NCBI GenBank assembly: GCA_930367215.1
Contig: OV884056.1
Coordinates: 316,478,709-316,542,708 of the forward strand
Direction of reading: 5' to 3'
DNA length: 64,000 bases
From: Pollenia angustigena
Lineage: Eukaryota; Arthropoda; Insecta; Diptera; Polleniidae
Position 1 is the stretch's first letter; each line of letters opens with the position of its first letter. Made by a program: the position numbers and the translations under genes. Shown here piece by piece: positions 45,150-56,958 of this stretch. The notes beneath the pieces are model-generated. The model saw only the letters and a program-made list of their open reading frames with translations. It did no database searches and was not told the origin of the DNA.

Positions 45150-46580
45150 TATATATATTAATAAATAAATCAGTCCTATACAGACTAAGGAAGGTGCAAA
45201 GAATGTCCTCCGCTGTGCGTTATGGGGCCTATTCGTACCATTCCAATTGAAAGTTGATACCAAGCCGGAATGCATGGAGGAACAATGTTCTTGGTAGAAG
45301 AAGGGGCGTGAACTTGTACAAAGATTGCTCAAAGTCACGAGAAGGAGTCGGCTTCGGAGTAAACTTAAGAAGGCTCAACCTCAATTTATCGGAAATTATC
45401 CGGATTGCCTACTGTAGTGTTCTTCAGTCGAAGGACTTTAGAGCAAAGAAGCCTTCTACTGGCTCAGACAATCGTCTACTGCTATGGCTATTTTTACTGA
45501 TAACCGTGCAGCCGTTATGGCCTTGGATTCGACCTGCCTGAGGACTAGAGCAGCCCTTGACTGCAGCTTGTTTTAAAACGATATGGCAGAGGAGGGCCCA
45601 AATCGTCGCACACCTGTTCGAATGAACTTTCGTATCGAATAAAACTTCGTGAGTATCAAAGACGGGATTGCGGCATTCAAAAGCTTTTGAATCGAAATTT
45701 GTTTAAAAAATGTAATAGATGTGATAGTGCCCTATAAAATTGATGACTTCGCAACAAGCAACAAAGCAAAGCAAACATTGCAAAAATTCAGAAAAATTTT
45801 ACAAATTCTGAAAATTTGCAAAAACAGCAAGAAATCGCGAAAGTTTTTAATATATCAAACAAGCCATTTAATTGATTAAAAGTCCCTTAGACTACAAGGA
45901 ATGGGAAAAATTCGATGGAAAATTTTAAATTAGCAGAAATTCGCAAAAATTTGCAAACAGTGGAATGTTAGCTAAAGCAGTAAAGAATCAAAAAACTTAC
46001 AATAAAAAATCGCTTCTATCGCAAACATGACTAAAATTTGCAAAAAATTGCACCACAAAATGTTATTATCGTTTTTTCTTATTGCTGAAAAAAGTTTAAT
46101 TCTTACAGTTTTAGCTATTTGTTTAAGAAATTTAATAATTATTTCTAAAGAGTTTATAAAAAAACAATTAAATATTTTTGCGAAAGTTCTTCGAGTGAAG
46201 GCATTCGATCGACTACTCGTTATCGAATGTAATAATCTCAAATTTCGATAGAAGTTTTTTGATAACGAATGGGACGGTTTCAAAAAGTAAAATTTCGATG
46301 AAAGACACTTGATCACGACTGCGACGATCTGGGCCCAGGTTGATATCAGGATCATACGTGTACCAGGACACAAGGATATATTGGGGTACCTTACGGGTTG
46401 TACTGGACTTGGAAGGGCTACCTTTGCTCTCCTGCAAACTCAAACTTCGGCGATGACTGGTAGGCCGCGAACACTGGATGCAGGATTGCCAGGCATTTGT
46501 AGCCGCATATCGGTGACTAAAAGGGACATATCATATTTAGTAGATATCTGTTGTTACAGGACATTGTCATAAGGGTAAGC
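45150..46580 (+). pseudogene. Non-LTR element relic: RT end and RNase H, split
   Basis: First part: 'LRKVQRMSSAVRYGAY' (45195), then RNase H pieces 'DCSKSREGVGFGV' (45325) and 'AMAIFTDNRAAVMALDSTCL' (45483). The second part, about 750 bp on, reads 'IRIIRVPGHKDILG' (46341), matching the 'WVPGHxxIxGNE' RNase H motif. Between them (45590-46290) lies AT-rich DNA repeating 'gcaaaaatt', probably an insertion. The DNRAA Asp is retained, but frames are broken. Jockey/R1/I-type. Confidence 0.7.
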
Positions 46581-46589
46581 ATGCATAGC

Positions 46590-48300
46590 GTCTAACAACC
46601 GGACACTATGATTACTACAGCAGCTGCAATGACGAGAACTCAACCAAGTCCCGCATCAAGAAACACAACAATGGTTGCCTTCGAACATTTTATGGTTAAT
46701 AACAGCATACAGCATACTTATTAGTGGTAAACAAATTGTTTTTATTACTAATCGAAGCATGTTTGGAGGTACCAGAATATGGTTGTGGTTTCTTGTTGGA
46801 GGCGAACATATGGAAAAATGTGTGTTTCTCTGCATGCATGAACAGATAGCCTGCCACCTAACCAGCCAGGTGAACATGCTTAGAGTAACTCATAAGTTAA
46901 TTCTTAGACGATCGGTGCACTGAAAGGTTCAAGACTAAATAATATTTAAATGTATAACAAACTTCCAATTCTCCAATTTCACTACGGAGCATATATTTTT
47001 TTCGTACTCGATTTCCATCGAAATTGTATTGGAAAATCGATCGATATTAAATTCCGTAATTTGACTTCTGAATTAATTGTTACCAAAATTTTTTTAAGTG
47101 AATAAAGAAATTCGGTGTCATTACATTTGACCTTGTTGAGAGTCACATTTCCAAAATTCCTCAATGGACGAATTCCTAGCTTTTGATTCAACTAAAGTGG
47201 AAATAAGAATCTGGCGTACATATTATAGTTATTCCATATTTAGTTTTAAAACACCACTGTCATGCCACTAATTTTATAATAATAGCGGTCAAATTAAGTT
47301 CTTCAAATAGTTTGTTACATTAAAAAAATTTTAATTTAAAAAGAAAATAAATTTCATAATTATGAACGGTTTTATTAGCCCATAAGAACCATGTGCGACA
47401 GCCCGAATCGGCGGGGGGCTTGCTAACCGGGAAAAGTAATATCGGTCAGAAAACGTTATGCGTGCCCTGACGTTTCGCTGGATTTAGTCGAGGTGTATCG
47501 ATTTTAAGTAAAAAAGTTTTTATTTTTCTATATTTTTCATGCGCTTTGACCATCTAATGTCCGCATGTCTCAAAGTGAAGTTTAGCAAATATGTACCACA
47601 ATACCAACTAAAAGATGGTCATTAAAGGAAAGCGGTATTTTTGGTTTTCCTGAAATAGGACGCTGGACAATCAGCTTTTCAAATTTTTTTTTTTTGAACA
47701 CCCTCCAATCACTGACCCCTACTATTTGTCGCCCTGTAGCATTAATTCTATAGAATATTTCTAATGCTTTTTATATGTTAAATACTTTAAAGAGGAGTAC
47801 AATAAATTCGTCTATATTGATAAAAATATGTCTAAATTGTTTTTGCAAATAAAGTATCAACGAGGCATTATCGAAAATGATTATGACTGTATGAGTGGAA
47901 GTGCATTGAATGAAAACAGTGCAGTAAAGTGAAGTGCAGTGTAGTGCAGTGTAGTGTATGCAAGTACTTGTTAAGGATTTACGACCAATTTTTATCACTT
48001 AAAGAATCATTGACAAATCCAGGCCTCAAAACAATGCAACAAACGCATAATAATGTTAAAGTTTTTTTTTTATATATTTTCGTTAAATGTGTTTTTTTTT
48101 TGTTTTTGGTTGCGGGAATAAAGTTGCCGGCCGTACAGAAACAGAAGAACTAAACTGGCCAGATGAAAAAGAAAAGGAAACACAAAACATATGGAGTATG
48201 TTTGTATGGGGAACAACAAAACAGAAGAAAAAAAAAATACATATATATGAAAAGGATGAAAAAAAAATTGAGAAGATTTATCATCATTGATCTCACTTGA
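46590..48300. other. Unassigned, with a short tandem tract
   Basis: 47920-47958 repeats 'agtgcagtgtagtgcagtgt'. A GC-rich patch at 47390-47475 ('gaatcggcggggggcttgct') is unlike its neighbours and not identified. The several 60-80 codon frames have no motif. Confidence 0.4.
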
Positions 48301-49548
48301 ATGTGTACTCGCAGTGGAGTTAAAAAAAAGTCCAGCTCCGTTTAGTTGGCCATTTTATTTATTTGGTGCTATTGCAGCATGTTTATGGCCTGATAATGTC
48401 TGCGTTTTATACGAGTATGCGATGATTTCTCTCCAATTTATTTGGTGACATATTGATTTTAAATTGATGATAGTCCCATCATGGTAATGGCCATAAAATA
48501 CAATTCCCTTAACTGTTTATTTGCGACAATTTCTAAGCAAATTGCAAAAATTGTAACTACTTCATGAAATTATCAGCCAAAAAATATCTAGATGACAAAA
48601 AAAAAAAAAAAAAGAAGAAAAAGAAAAATCGATGTATTAAAATATAACTAAATATGCTGTTTAAAAGGTAGTAGAACGAAGTATTATGAATGTGGTATGT
48701 GGCATTAGTCAGTAAGTACATTAGCTTAAATACAATGGCCAATGCAACTACAACTTGGTGCTGCCTGTGTAGCAGTAAAATACATTAAAAATGCATCGAA
48801 TGCCTGCTTTCATGCATCATGCAATAGATGCAACTTGAAACTTGAATATTTTACAAACTACACTTCAATTGCCATTGCATCGCAGCATATTTTACGTGCA
48901 ACTGGGAAAATTAATAAAAAATTTATCTGTATAAAAAACATTATTAAAAGTGTAAATTTATCCAATTACTGACAAATCAAATGTCTAATTGCATTTTTTT
49001 TTGTTGTGTCCATTTGTTGTTATGTTGTACTCGTTGTTACGTTTTATTGCTGCTGTTGTTGCTTGCTGCTGCTGCTGCTGTGAGTTGCTTGCAATTTAAT
49101 TCAATTCAACTTGTTGATAGTAAATTTTGTTGTATTGTTATTACTACATTAAATGCCACAACTAAATCGCATATTAAATAAATTCACTCTTTTTTATAGT
49201 GATCCTCTTAAAGTTCAACGAAGTCACTTCTTTCATGTTTTACCTCACTACATTTCACAAAGTGGTAATATTGTGCAATCGTTAGGTAAAATACATTAAG
49301 GCGAATTGACTTTTTAAAATTTATCAGGAATTTTTCACCGTACCGTTAATTAACAGTATACTCTCCCTACTTTTTTCTCTTATTTGATACATCTTTTCAC
49401 AGTATCCTTAAAAAAACATGAAGGGCTTAATGTACTACACAAGCTGCTTGATAACAACAACAAGATGTTTGTGCGAATGTTAAAAATGTTTGATTTTTGT
49501 TCAATCATGATTGATAAGTTTGATTTAAACCACTGTGTGGTTAATTAA
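48301..49548. other. Host-like non-coding DNA
   Basis: tgctgctgttgttgcttgctgctgctgctgctg run at 49049-49081, gcatgcatcatgcaatagatg tracts, and A-rich run at 48597-48614. No TE ends. Confidence 0.4.
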
Positions 49549-49759
49549 AGTACAGTGGTCGGCATATTTATTTTGACAAAGTATAGTGAATAATTGTTTT
49601 ATTGTTTTTTAATATTGAAATTCCTATAACGCCACAGTTATCATGATATTTTCTTTATTTTCTTTAAATTTCATCTCATTTTGTTTTTTGTATTAAGCTT
49701 TAATTTAATTAACATTCGATGAAAGATTAATAAAAAAATTATATTACTATTGTGTAAAT

Positions 49760-50771
49760 ATGGGAAAAATATTGGAGTTAACCAACCCCGTCAGGAGTGA
49801 AATTATAACCAAGTATAATCTTGGAATACATATCTGTAACAAATATTGCCAAGGAGTACAATATACCTAGACAAACCGTTTATTATCAAATATTATCTAT
49901 CATTAATTTGCGTCTAACAGGAAGAAAACGTAAAACAACGGCAGTGGAAGATCGACAAATTATCAGAAAATTTAAATCTAATCCAGGTTTGACACCCAAA
50001 GCCGTTGCGTTGGAATGGAATTCGCACTCTGATAGTCATTTAAGCGAAAGAACAGTTCAACGACATCTAAAAGAAGCCAACATTAATACATATGTAGCAA
50101 GATAAATTCCAAGTATGGCCCCAAGAAACCAAATCAAAAGGTTAGAATTCGCAAACAGATCCGTGGACAAGCCCTTATCATTCTGGCAAAGCGTCTTATG
50201 GACCAACGAAAGTACTTTCGAGTAGCATTCGTCAAAAAAAAAAAGTTTTTGTTAGACTAGACCAAAAAACTCGAAAAAAATCCCACCTGTTGTCGACAAA
50301 GTCAGTCATGGAGGTGGCATAGTCATGTTCTGGGGCTGTATAGCATATAAAGGCTTGGGAGACTTGGTTCCCATCGACGGTTCGATGAACCAAAACCAAT
50401 ATTTGAAAATTTCAAATGAACACGCATTTTTTTCTGGCGATAGGTTAATTGGACAGTCATTTATGCCAACAGGACAATGCGCCTTGCCACAAGAGTAAAA
50501 TGACTAAAACATTTTTGACAGAAAATTGCATTGAAACTTTCGATTGGCCACCCCAAAGTCCGGATTTTAATGTGATTGAGAATGTGTGGTCATATATAAA
50601 GAGGTTAAATCTTTCTGGGAGGACATGCCAACAAAATACATTCAAAACTTGATCGATTCAGTTCCTAAAAGGCTCCGGAAAGTCATTGTCGCTAAAGGAG
50701 GGTGCACGTTATTATTATTCGAAATATCTCAAAGTATTATAAGAGTTGGAATAACATATTTTCGTTTATAG
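49760..50771 (+). pseudogene. Tc1-like transposase, multiply disrupted
   Basis: Frame order 2, 0, 1, 0. N-terminus 'MGKILELTNPVR' (49760) shifts near 49820 to 'NIAKEYNIPRQTVYYQ', the HTH DNA-binding region. Stops TAA (50103) and TAG (50223) follow. 'SVLWTNESTFE' stands where the family has W(S/T)DE, so the first catalytic Asp codon is AAC (Asn) at 50205-50207. 'HGGGIVMFWGCIAYKG' (50307), then a shift to 'CQQDNAPCHKSK' (second Asp) and 'PQSPDFNVIENVW' (catalytic Glu). A last shift leads to 'KYIQNLIDSVPKRL'. It cannot make active enzyme. Confidence 0.92.
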
Positions 50772-50878
50772 AGTAAAAATACTATGTGTCAAAATACTTA
50801 TGCCATTCCCTAAAGTTTTAAATTAGTTGCATAGAATTGCAAACTTAATTTAAGAAGTTATGATTTTATAAGGGTAAT

Positions 50879-51359
50879 CACGATGGTCATTGTGCAAATT
50901 TGCAATGTGTAAATTTGCAGTGCATATTATGATTGATCGTGAGCATACCAATTTTAGTTTTGTGCAAATATGCTGTTTTTCTAAAAATGTATTCTGGCAA
51001 CACTAAAAACTTCTGGTAGCACTGTAAAAAATCTGCATTTGCTTACAATTATACACAAGCAAATTAAAATAAATTTTTCCTTTTTAATTAATGTAAATTT
51101 AATTCTCTATTTTATATTACAATCCGCGAAAATGTTCAATTTATAAGTTTTCTTAAAATCAATATGACACTTAATATGCCAAATGATATAGTTTACATTT
51201 ATTTGCAACTGAGCAAATATGCACTACTAACTTTGCTCATGATTTTATACTGCAAACGAAGTAAAAAAGAGCAAATTGGAAATATGTACATTTTGTTGTT
51301 ATGTTGTGCAAATGTGTGTATTTTTGCACGCATTTGCATCGTTTGCACTACCCATCGTG
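50879..51359. mobile_element. TIR element nested in the Tc1-like transposon
   Basis: Ends CACGATGG and (inverse) CACGATGG bound 481 bp rich in 'tgcaaatttgca' and 'gcaaatatgc' words. It sits between the transposase end and the right TIR of the Tc1-like element. No duplication is seen. Superfamily not assigned. Confidence 0.6.
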
Positions 51360-51667
51360 GTTTCCCTTTATGTTTTTTAGTTATAAAATAAATCCTACTT
51401 TCATTTAAAAAAAAAATTTGGAATTTTTAATTTTTTGGAAATCTGAAAAAATTGAAAATGGTTAAATTTCTCAGGTGTCAAAATAAATATGCCGACCACT
51501 GTAGAACATGAAAAAGTGCGAAAATTATATTAAACGGTTAAAAGTTGTTAGTTGAAATTTTACCTGAAAGGGCAAAAACAGAATAAAAAGTATTACAAGA
51601 CCATCAAGCATTCGAAAGAGCCACAATTGTCCCACATTTTGCTGAACTGCTGAAACAATTTGTTTAA

Positions 51668-53108
51668 GGCTAGTTTACACTATCACACAACTCTTACGTA
51701 TTCCACAATACTTTGTTAGATACACTCTCAATATTCTGTACGTAAAATTAACTGAAATTGTAATATAAAATAAATGAAAATTCAATTAAAACCCGGTCTA
51801 CTTATTTTTCATTTATTTTTAACAAAAAGTTCATTTAATTTTTACTGTCAAAAATTCAACACCATATTCCGTAAAATCAAATAAATATTCAGTTATTTTG
51901 TAAAATTTTATTGTCAAAAATTCAACACCATATTCAGTAAAAACAATTAAATATTCAGTTATTTTTTAAAATTTTACTGTCAAAAAATTGACCCCATATT
52001 CAGTAAAAACAATTAAATATTCAGTTATTTAATTAAATTTTCGTTTACTCCACAAAAGAGCCGAATTTCTAATAAATACCAAACAGACACCTGTCTGCTT
52101 GTTTTTCTTATAAGCGAGAGAGGGAGAATATTTTTATTTACTTACCCTGTTTGTTTTACTTTTGTTGTACTGACCACGTTATTTACAGAAGAACTCTCAA
52201 TTATAAAACACCAGCAGCATGACCGATATGGCTTCGCAATTATTTTACTTTTAAAATTTTATGTATTTAACTAAATTATTTTAACAAATAGAAAATGGGA
52301 ATTGCTTACACAAAACAAGCAATTCATTTTTTATAGATAAGTAAAAATTAATTTTTGGTAGTTAAATTATATAAAATAACTGAATATTTAATTGTTTTTA
52401 CTGAATATGGTGTTGAATTTTTGACAGTAAAATTTCATAAAATAACTGCATATTTATTTGTTTTTACGGAATATGTAGTTAATTTTTTGACAATTAATTT
52501 ATATAAGATAACTGAATATTTATTTGTTTTTACGGAATTCGCGGTTGAATTTTTGACAGTAAAAATTAAATGAACTTTTCGTTGCTTTAAATTACATTTT
52601 TATTTAATTTAACATAAAGAAGAATTTAACTCAATCAACGGACAATATTAACTGCAACTGAAAATCCGTATTAATATGCACTTAGTTTTTTGAATAACTG
52701 TTAGAATCAGTTAAAAATAAATTTGCTTGGAATTTTAAATGTTTATTTATTTAAAAATGACTAAACGGAATATTTCTTAAATAAACTGCAGTTCGTTACT
52801 GTAATAATATTGTAAGTGTAGAAATCTAATGAGTTTTGTTGCGATAGTTAAAAAATCGAATGTAACATTACAGTTTGTAGTCACACTATCACACATGAAC
52901 ATGCTTTTTTTAAAATGCAACCCTGATCAAATGAAAGTTATAATTGTTTTGAAAAATTTCAAAACCCGATGAAGTCGTTTGGGATGTCAAATAGTGTTTC
53001 GTTATACTTGTCATTTTCATGACACATTGCATTCATTCTATCACAATTTCTCATATTACTTGAGTTTTTGACATGTATTAATACAAAGTATAAAAGTGTA
53101 AACTAGCA
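51668..53108. mobile_element. TIR element with TTTAA duplication
   Basis: GGCTAGTTTACACT at the left and the inverse TGCTAGTTTACACT at the right. TTTAA at 51663-51667 and 53109-53113. It includes the foldback arms below. A 'tagtcacactatcacacatg' block at 52877 echoes the left end. No transposase. A TTTAA duplication by chance is possible in such AT-rich DNA. Confidence 0.6.
51820..52585. repeat. Foldback arms of ~72-bp repeats
   Basis: About three units containing 'ctgtcaaaaattcaacacca' and 'aacaattaaatattcagtta' (51836-52037) face three inverted units (52355-52575). As the period (72) is a multiple of three, a false 72-codon ORF with 24-residue repeats arises at 52355-52573. The outer boundaries match at 'acaaaaagttcatttaa' and 'ttaaatgaacttttcgtt'. 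Confidence 0.85.
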
Positions 53109-53113
53109 TTTAA

Positions 53114-54060
53114 TGAGCAGAACATTAAATCTCTCCCCCGTTTTCTGTTGTCCTCGGTATGAATATTTGATTATTTTCTTTTGTTACCAACCCTTCAACA
53201 CATTTAAAAAACTTCCCTTTTACTTTGTGGTCGATCAAGTTAAAACTATAATTTCAAATGTTTGTAACTTTAATGGAACATAAAACTTACAAATGTTTGT
53301 TGAATTTATTAATTAATTTTTTTTTCTTAATTTTTTTGTATTAAAGAAAAAAACAAATCATCATTATGAACATTATTTATGAACGTTACTTCTGCCACAA
53401 TATCTTATTAGAGATTTGTTATTTTTTTTAAATATTTTTTTATAAGATAACTGCCTAATTATGCAGTTATTTAATGCGTTAATTAAAAACTGCCAGCTGT
53501 GTATGGAATTGCTTACAAATATATACAAACATTTAAACGAATCAAGTCATACGAAATAATTTACTGCCAACATACTGACAATCAACAAGTATTTGCTGCA
53601 ACATTTTTGTTTAATTCTTATTTTTATATTTATATTGTACAAAAAAAAAGCACAGTTGGTCAAAAACAATTGCAGTTTCCAAGAAGAATAGCCCAATTTT
53701 AGTAAATATACAAAATTTAAGTAATTTGAAAGTTGGTTTAAGTCGGCCCATTCGTTTCAAAACTGTAGATTTTGTACCTTTTTTAGAGAATTTACCCACT
53801 GTGCAACGTAGAATTAAAAAAAAAATAGATATTTATTTCTATATTTTATTATAAAAGCAGCTGGTTAGATGGCTCTTCCTATTGCAGCTAATTAGGGTTT
53901 GCATTTCATAACAGTTGCTAATAATCGCTTTACGATTAAAAAATAATTCCGTTAAGCGCGTTTATTGATTAATCGCACTTTTAACGATTTTGACTTTTGT
54001 AAAATTTTATTTTATTTTGAAAGTTCAATAACTATAAAAAATTGATTTAATAAGTTTTAA
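53114..54060. other. Unassigned
   Basis: AT-rich with tttttt runs. No coding motif or element end recognised. Confidence 0.4.
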
Positions 54061-54065
54061 CTTTA

Positions 54066-54205
54066 ATTTATATATAAATTTTCATATTAATTCGAATGTG
54101 TATTCTAAGTCAAATTACAATTTTTAAAGCTTTTATACTTAAATAGTCTTATTCCTTCAATATTTTCCAGAAAAACACATTCGAATTAATATGAAAATTT
54201 ATAAA
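54066..54205. repeat. 140-bp element with ~27-bp inverted ends
   Basis: 'aaattttcatattaattcga' near 54077 is repeated inverted near 54184 as 'tcgaattaatatgaaaattt'. A diverged copy lies inverted at 1198-1310. Non-coding MITE-like element. Confidence 0.75.
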
Positions 54206-54264
54206 ATAAGTGTTACTTATCATGAGTAATAATTCTCAGATTCTATTTAATTTATATACATAAA

Positions 54265-55895
54265 CTAGCTGACCCGACAGACGTTGTCCTGTCTAAATTA
54301 GGAAAAATGTTTGCGTTCGATTTTTAAAATCCGTTATAAAAATACGAATATTTGAAAGAAAAATTAGTCAAATCAATGGAGCCGTTTTCTGATTTTAGGT
54401 AAATCGAAAAAAGTGGCCGTTAAAGTGGGCGGGGCAAAAATTTCTTTCCGTGAAAACCTAAGTTGGACCATGGCGATAATTTTATAGAAACAATCGTCCA
54501 AATCGATGAAGCCGTTCTCAAGTAACGCGTTTAACAGAAAAAGTGGGCGTAAAAGTAGGCGTGGTACATGAAAACGTAAAATGGTTTAATGCGAACATTT
54601 AAAAGAAAAATTAGTCAAATCAATGGAGCCGTTTTTTGATTTTAGGTAAATCGAAAAAAGTGGGCGGGGCAAAATTTTTTTTCCGTAAAAACCTAAATTG
54701 GACCATGGTAATCATTTAAAAGAAAAAATCGTCCAAATCGGCAAGCCGTTCTCAAGTTATACGCTTAATAGAAAAAGTGGGCGTAAAAGTAGGCGTGGTA
54801 AATTTTTCTTTCGATGAAAACTTAAAATGGATTAATACGAACATTTGAAAGAAAAATTTGTTAAATCGATGGAGGTAACTTGAAAAAAGTGGGCGGGGCA
54901 AAATTTTATTTTCGTATAAATCTACGTTGGACCATGGCGATCATTTTAAAGAAAAAATAGTAACAATTATATAGATGTCATTGGTCCGCCCGCAGACCGA
55001 AAATCAAAAATCAGACTTCACAGTGTCACCCACCTGAATATTCTGAAGATTCCCTGAAAATTTCATCAAAATCGGCCCAGCCGTTTTGGAGTACATATGT
55101 TACATACATACATACATTCATACATGCACACAACCTGTTTTATATATATATCCAGTTGGCCCCGTCTTTAAGACATCCTCGAAGAAGGATGCACGACAAT
55201 GTTAATTTCTGCACGACATGTGAGGGACAGCGGGAACAAATCGTCAACGACATTTTCGAACAAGTGTCGCGAAAATCGTGCACGACACAAAGAAAGACAA
55301 TGTCGCCTACTTTATCATTAACGACTACCAGCATGACAATGTCGTCTATTTTGACGTCCACGACAAAAATTATTATATGGTTATCTAATTCAGACAGTTT
55401 TTTAGTATAGTTTTAATTTAAATTTCTGTTATATGTTTTATATTCAACTCCTATACGCAACTCCATGTAATCCATTTTCCCGCCCGCGAATAATTTCATC
55501 ATCATTTTTGGTTTTATTGTTTAGAACTAATTTGTAAATTTTTTGCAGGTATTTAAATCAACAATTAAAAAAAAAAGAATGTGAGAATTTGAAGAAAACC
55601 AAGCAAGTGATTGAATAGCATTCAAGAAAACTTTGTCGTCATACTGTCGCTCACAGTGTCGCTCATACTGTCCCACATAGAGTTTAATAGGCGACAACTT
55701 ATAAGACAAAGTCGCTCATACTGTCCCACATAAAGCTAAATAGAAGACAACTTACAAGACAACGTCGCTCAAACTGTCGTGCACGACGATTTCCTGTAAA
55801 TTGTCTTCTAGAAAACCTAAACAACGGGGGACAAGTCGTGCATACATCATTGACGACGATGTCGTCAACGGCAATCTGGCCAACTGGGTAGATAA
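54265..55895 (-). mobile_element. Helitron-like group A element, interrupted
   Basis: Minus-strand 3' end 'gtcgggtcagCTAG' (54265) with the GACAG..CTGTC stem upstream. The 5' end (tatatatataaaacagg) is split by the element at 55151-55888. 'aaagtgggcggggcaaaatt' and 'aacctaagttggaccatgg' recur two to three times inside. The inverse of 32166-33104. No coding. Confidence 0.75.
55151..55888. mobile_element. 738-bp TIR element inside the Helitron-like end
   Basis: CCAGTTGGCC at 55152 and GGCCAACTGG at 55878. TA flanks both sides within the TATATATA tract, so the duplication is uncertain. The interior is full of 'cgacaatgtcg', 'gtcgtgcacgac' and 'actgtcgctcata' motifs. The Helitron 5' tract continues as gata after it. 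Non-coding; the 84-codon frame at 55156 is a repeat product. Confidence 0.75.
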
Positions 55896-56810
55896 CAAGG
55901 AAATTTGATAAGTATTATTTGTAGAGCGACATTTTGGGGACAATATCAGAGCACCTACCGTTATTTCATGGGTGCTCATTAGGGTGTTCAGTCGATTAAT
56001 TCTTGTTCGAATAATCGAACAATTTTAAACGATTAATTGTTCAATAAATTTAAAATTGCTAATTTCGATTAAAGGGTTAATCGAAGATTTTATAGCGAAT
56101 AATCGAATGATAATAATATACAGAATTTCTGGTAAATGTGTAATTTTTTTTAAAGTTTTAAGTCGAATAAACAAACCAAATGTATGCGTCCGTTGGAATT
56201 AATAATAACAGTCATGTTAAGTGAGTAATTTAGCTTATATTTTTGTTAAACTTTTGCAACACAATTTAATAATTCATTTGACAAAAGAAAAAACGACAAA
56301 GGTAGGTAATGTTAACTCAAAGATTTATATTAATTTATCGGGTATGTTCTAGAAATCGAAATGAAGTGAAATTGAAATCAAACGATAATTTAAATTCAAT
56401 TATTTACAAAATGACCGTTGTTTTTTGTGGTTTTTGCAAAAATAATAGATACTAAAAGAATAAATTAGGTAAAACGCAATATTTTTATGAACCTTGATTA
56501 CAGGGTCGTTTTAAAAATTTGCTCTATTTTAAATCCAGTTCATTTCGATTTCTAGAATACGCCCGTATTTGTTTGCAAATTAGTTCATGCGTGAATTTGG
56601 TTAAAAAATGTTGTACGAAGGATAAATTTAATAATGCTTAATGTAACAGTTGGCCAAATATATATTAACGTAAATGTTCTTCAACAACTTCACTTCTTTA
56701 CCACTTACACAGTGACTATAACATTGTACTTAAAGAAGATACTCCACCAACAAAATCAAAGGGAGCCACAAGTGATCCAATGAATAGAAACATATTTTAA
56801 ACAAGAAACT

Positions 56811-56950
56811 TCTATCGATTCCCTTGAGGAAATTGTTTGCAGAAGCATAGCAGAGGATGGAATGTCCGTGAAAGTTTCAAAAAATTCAAAGTGATATTAA
56901 CTCTATTAAAATCTAAGTGCCCGAAAGTGAAGCAACAATTTGGAGCTACG
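56811..56950 (+). pseudogene. hAT transposase N-terminal trace
   Basis: 'SIDSLEEIVCRSIAEDGMSV', then, after a frame change, 'LLKSKCPKVKQQFGATLISR' resemble the hAT region 'L.EIISRL.A.D..SF..I..S..LR.LL...FP.IPKS..TIR'. Stops are present. The nested element at 56959 cuts it off. Weak but in the right element. Confidence 0.5.
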
Positions 56951-56958
56951 TTGATAAG

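Larger units (their letters stand above)
49553..51501 (+). mobile_element. Complete but dead Tc1-like transposon
   Basis: Perfect 26-bp TIRs starting CAGTGGTCGGCATATTTATT, with TA at 49551-49552 and 51502-51503. Total 1949 bp, or about 1.47 kb without the nested TIR element at 50879-51359, which is normal for Tc1-like elements. It encodes a degraded transposase (49760-50771). Confidence 0.93.

Noticed and set aside
46027..46373. 133-codon minus-strand ORF and overlapping 74-codon plus ORF
   Set aside because: Both sit in the AT-rich insertion splitting an RNase H relic, with low-complexity Phe/Ile/Lys composition and no domain.
52355..52573. 72-codon ORF with three 24-residue repeats
   Set aside because: Arises from 72-bp foldback units; the same units are inverted at 51836-52037 and no start context or homology is seen.
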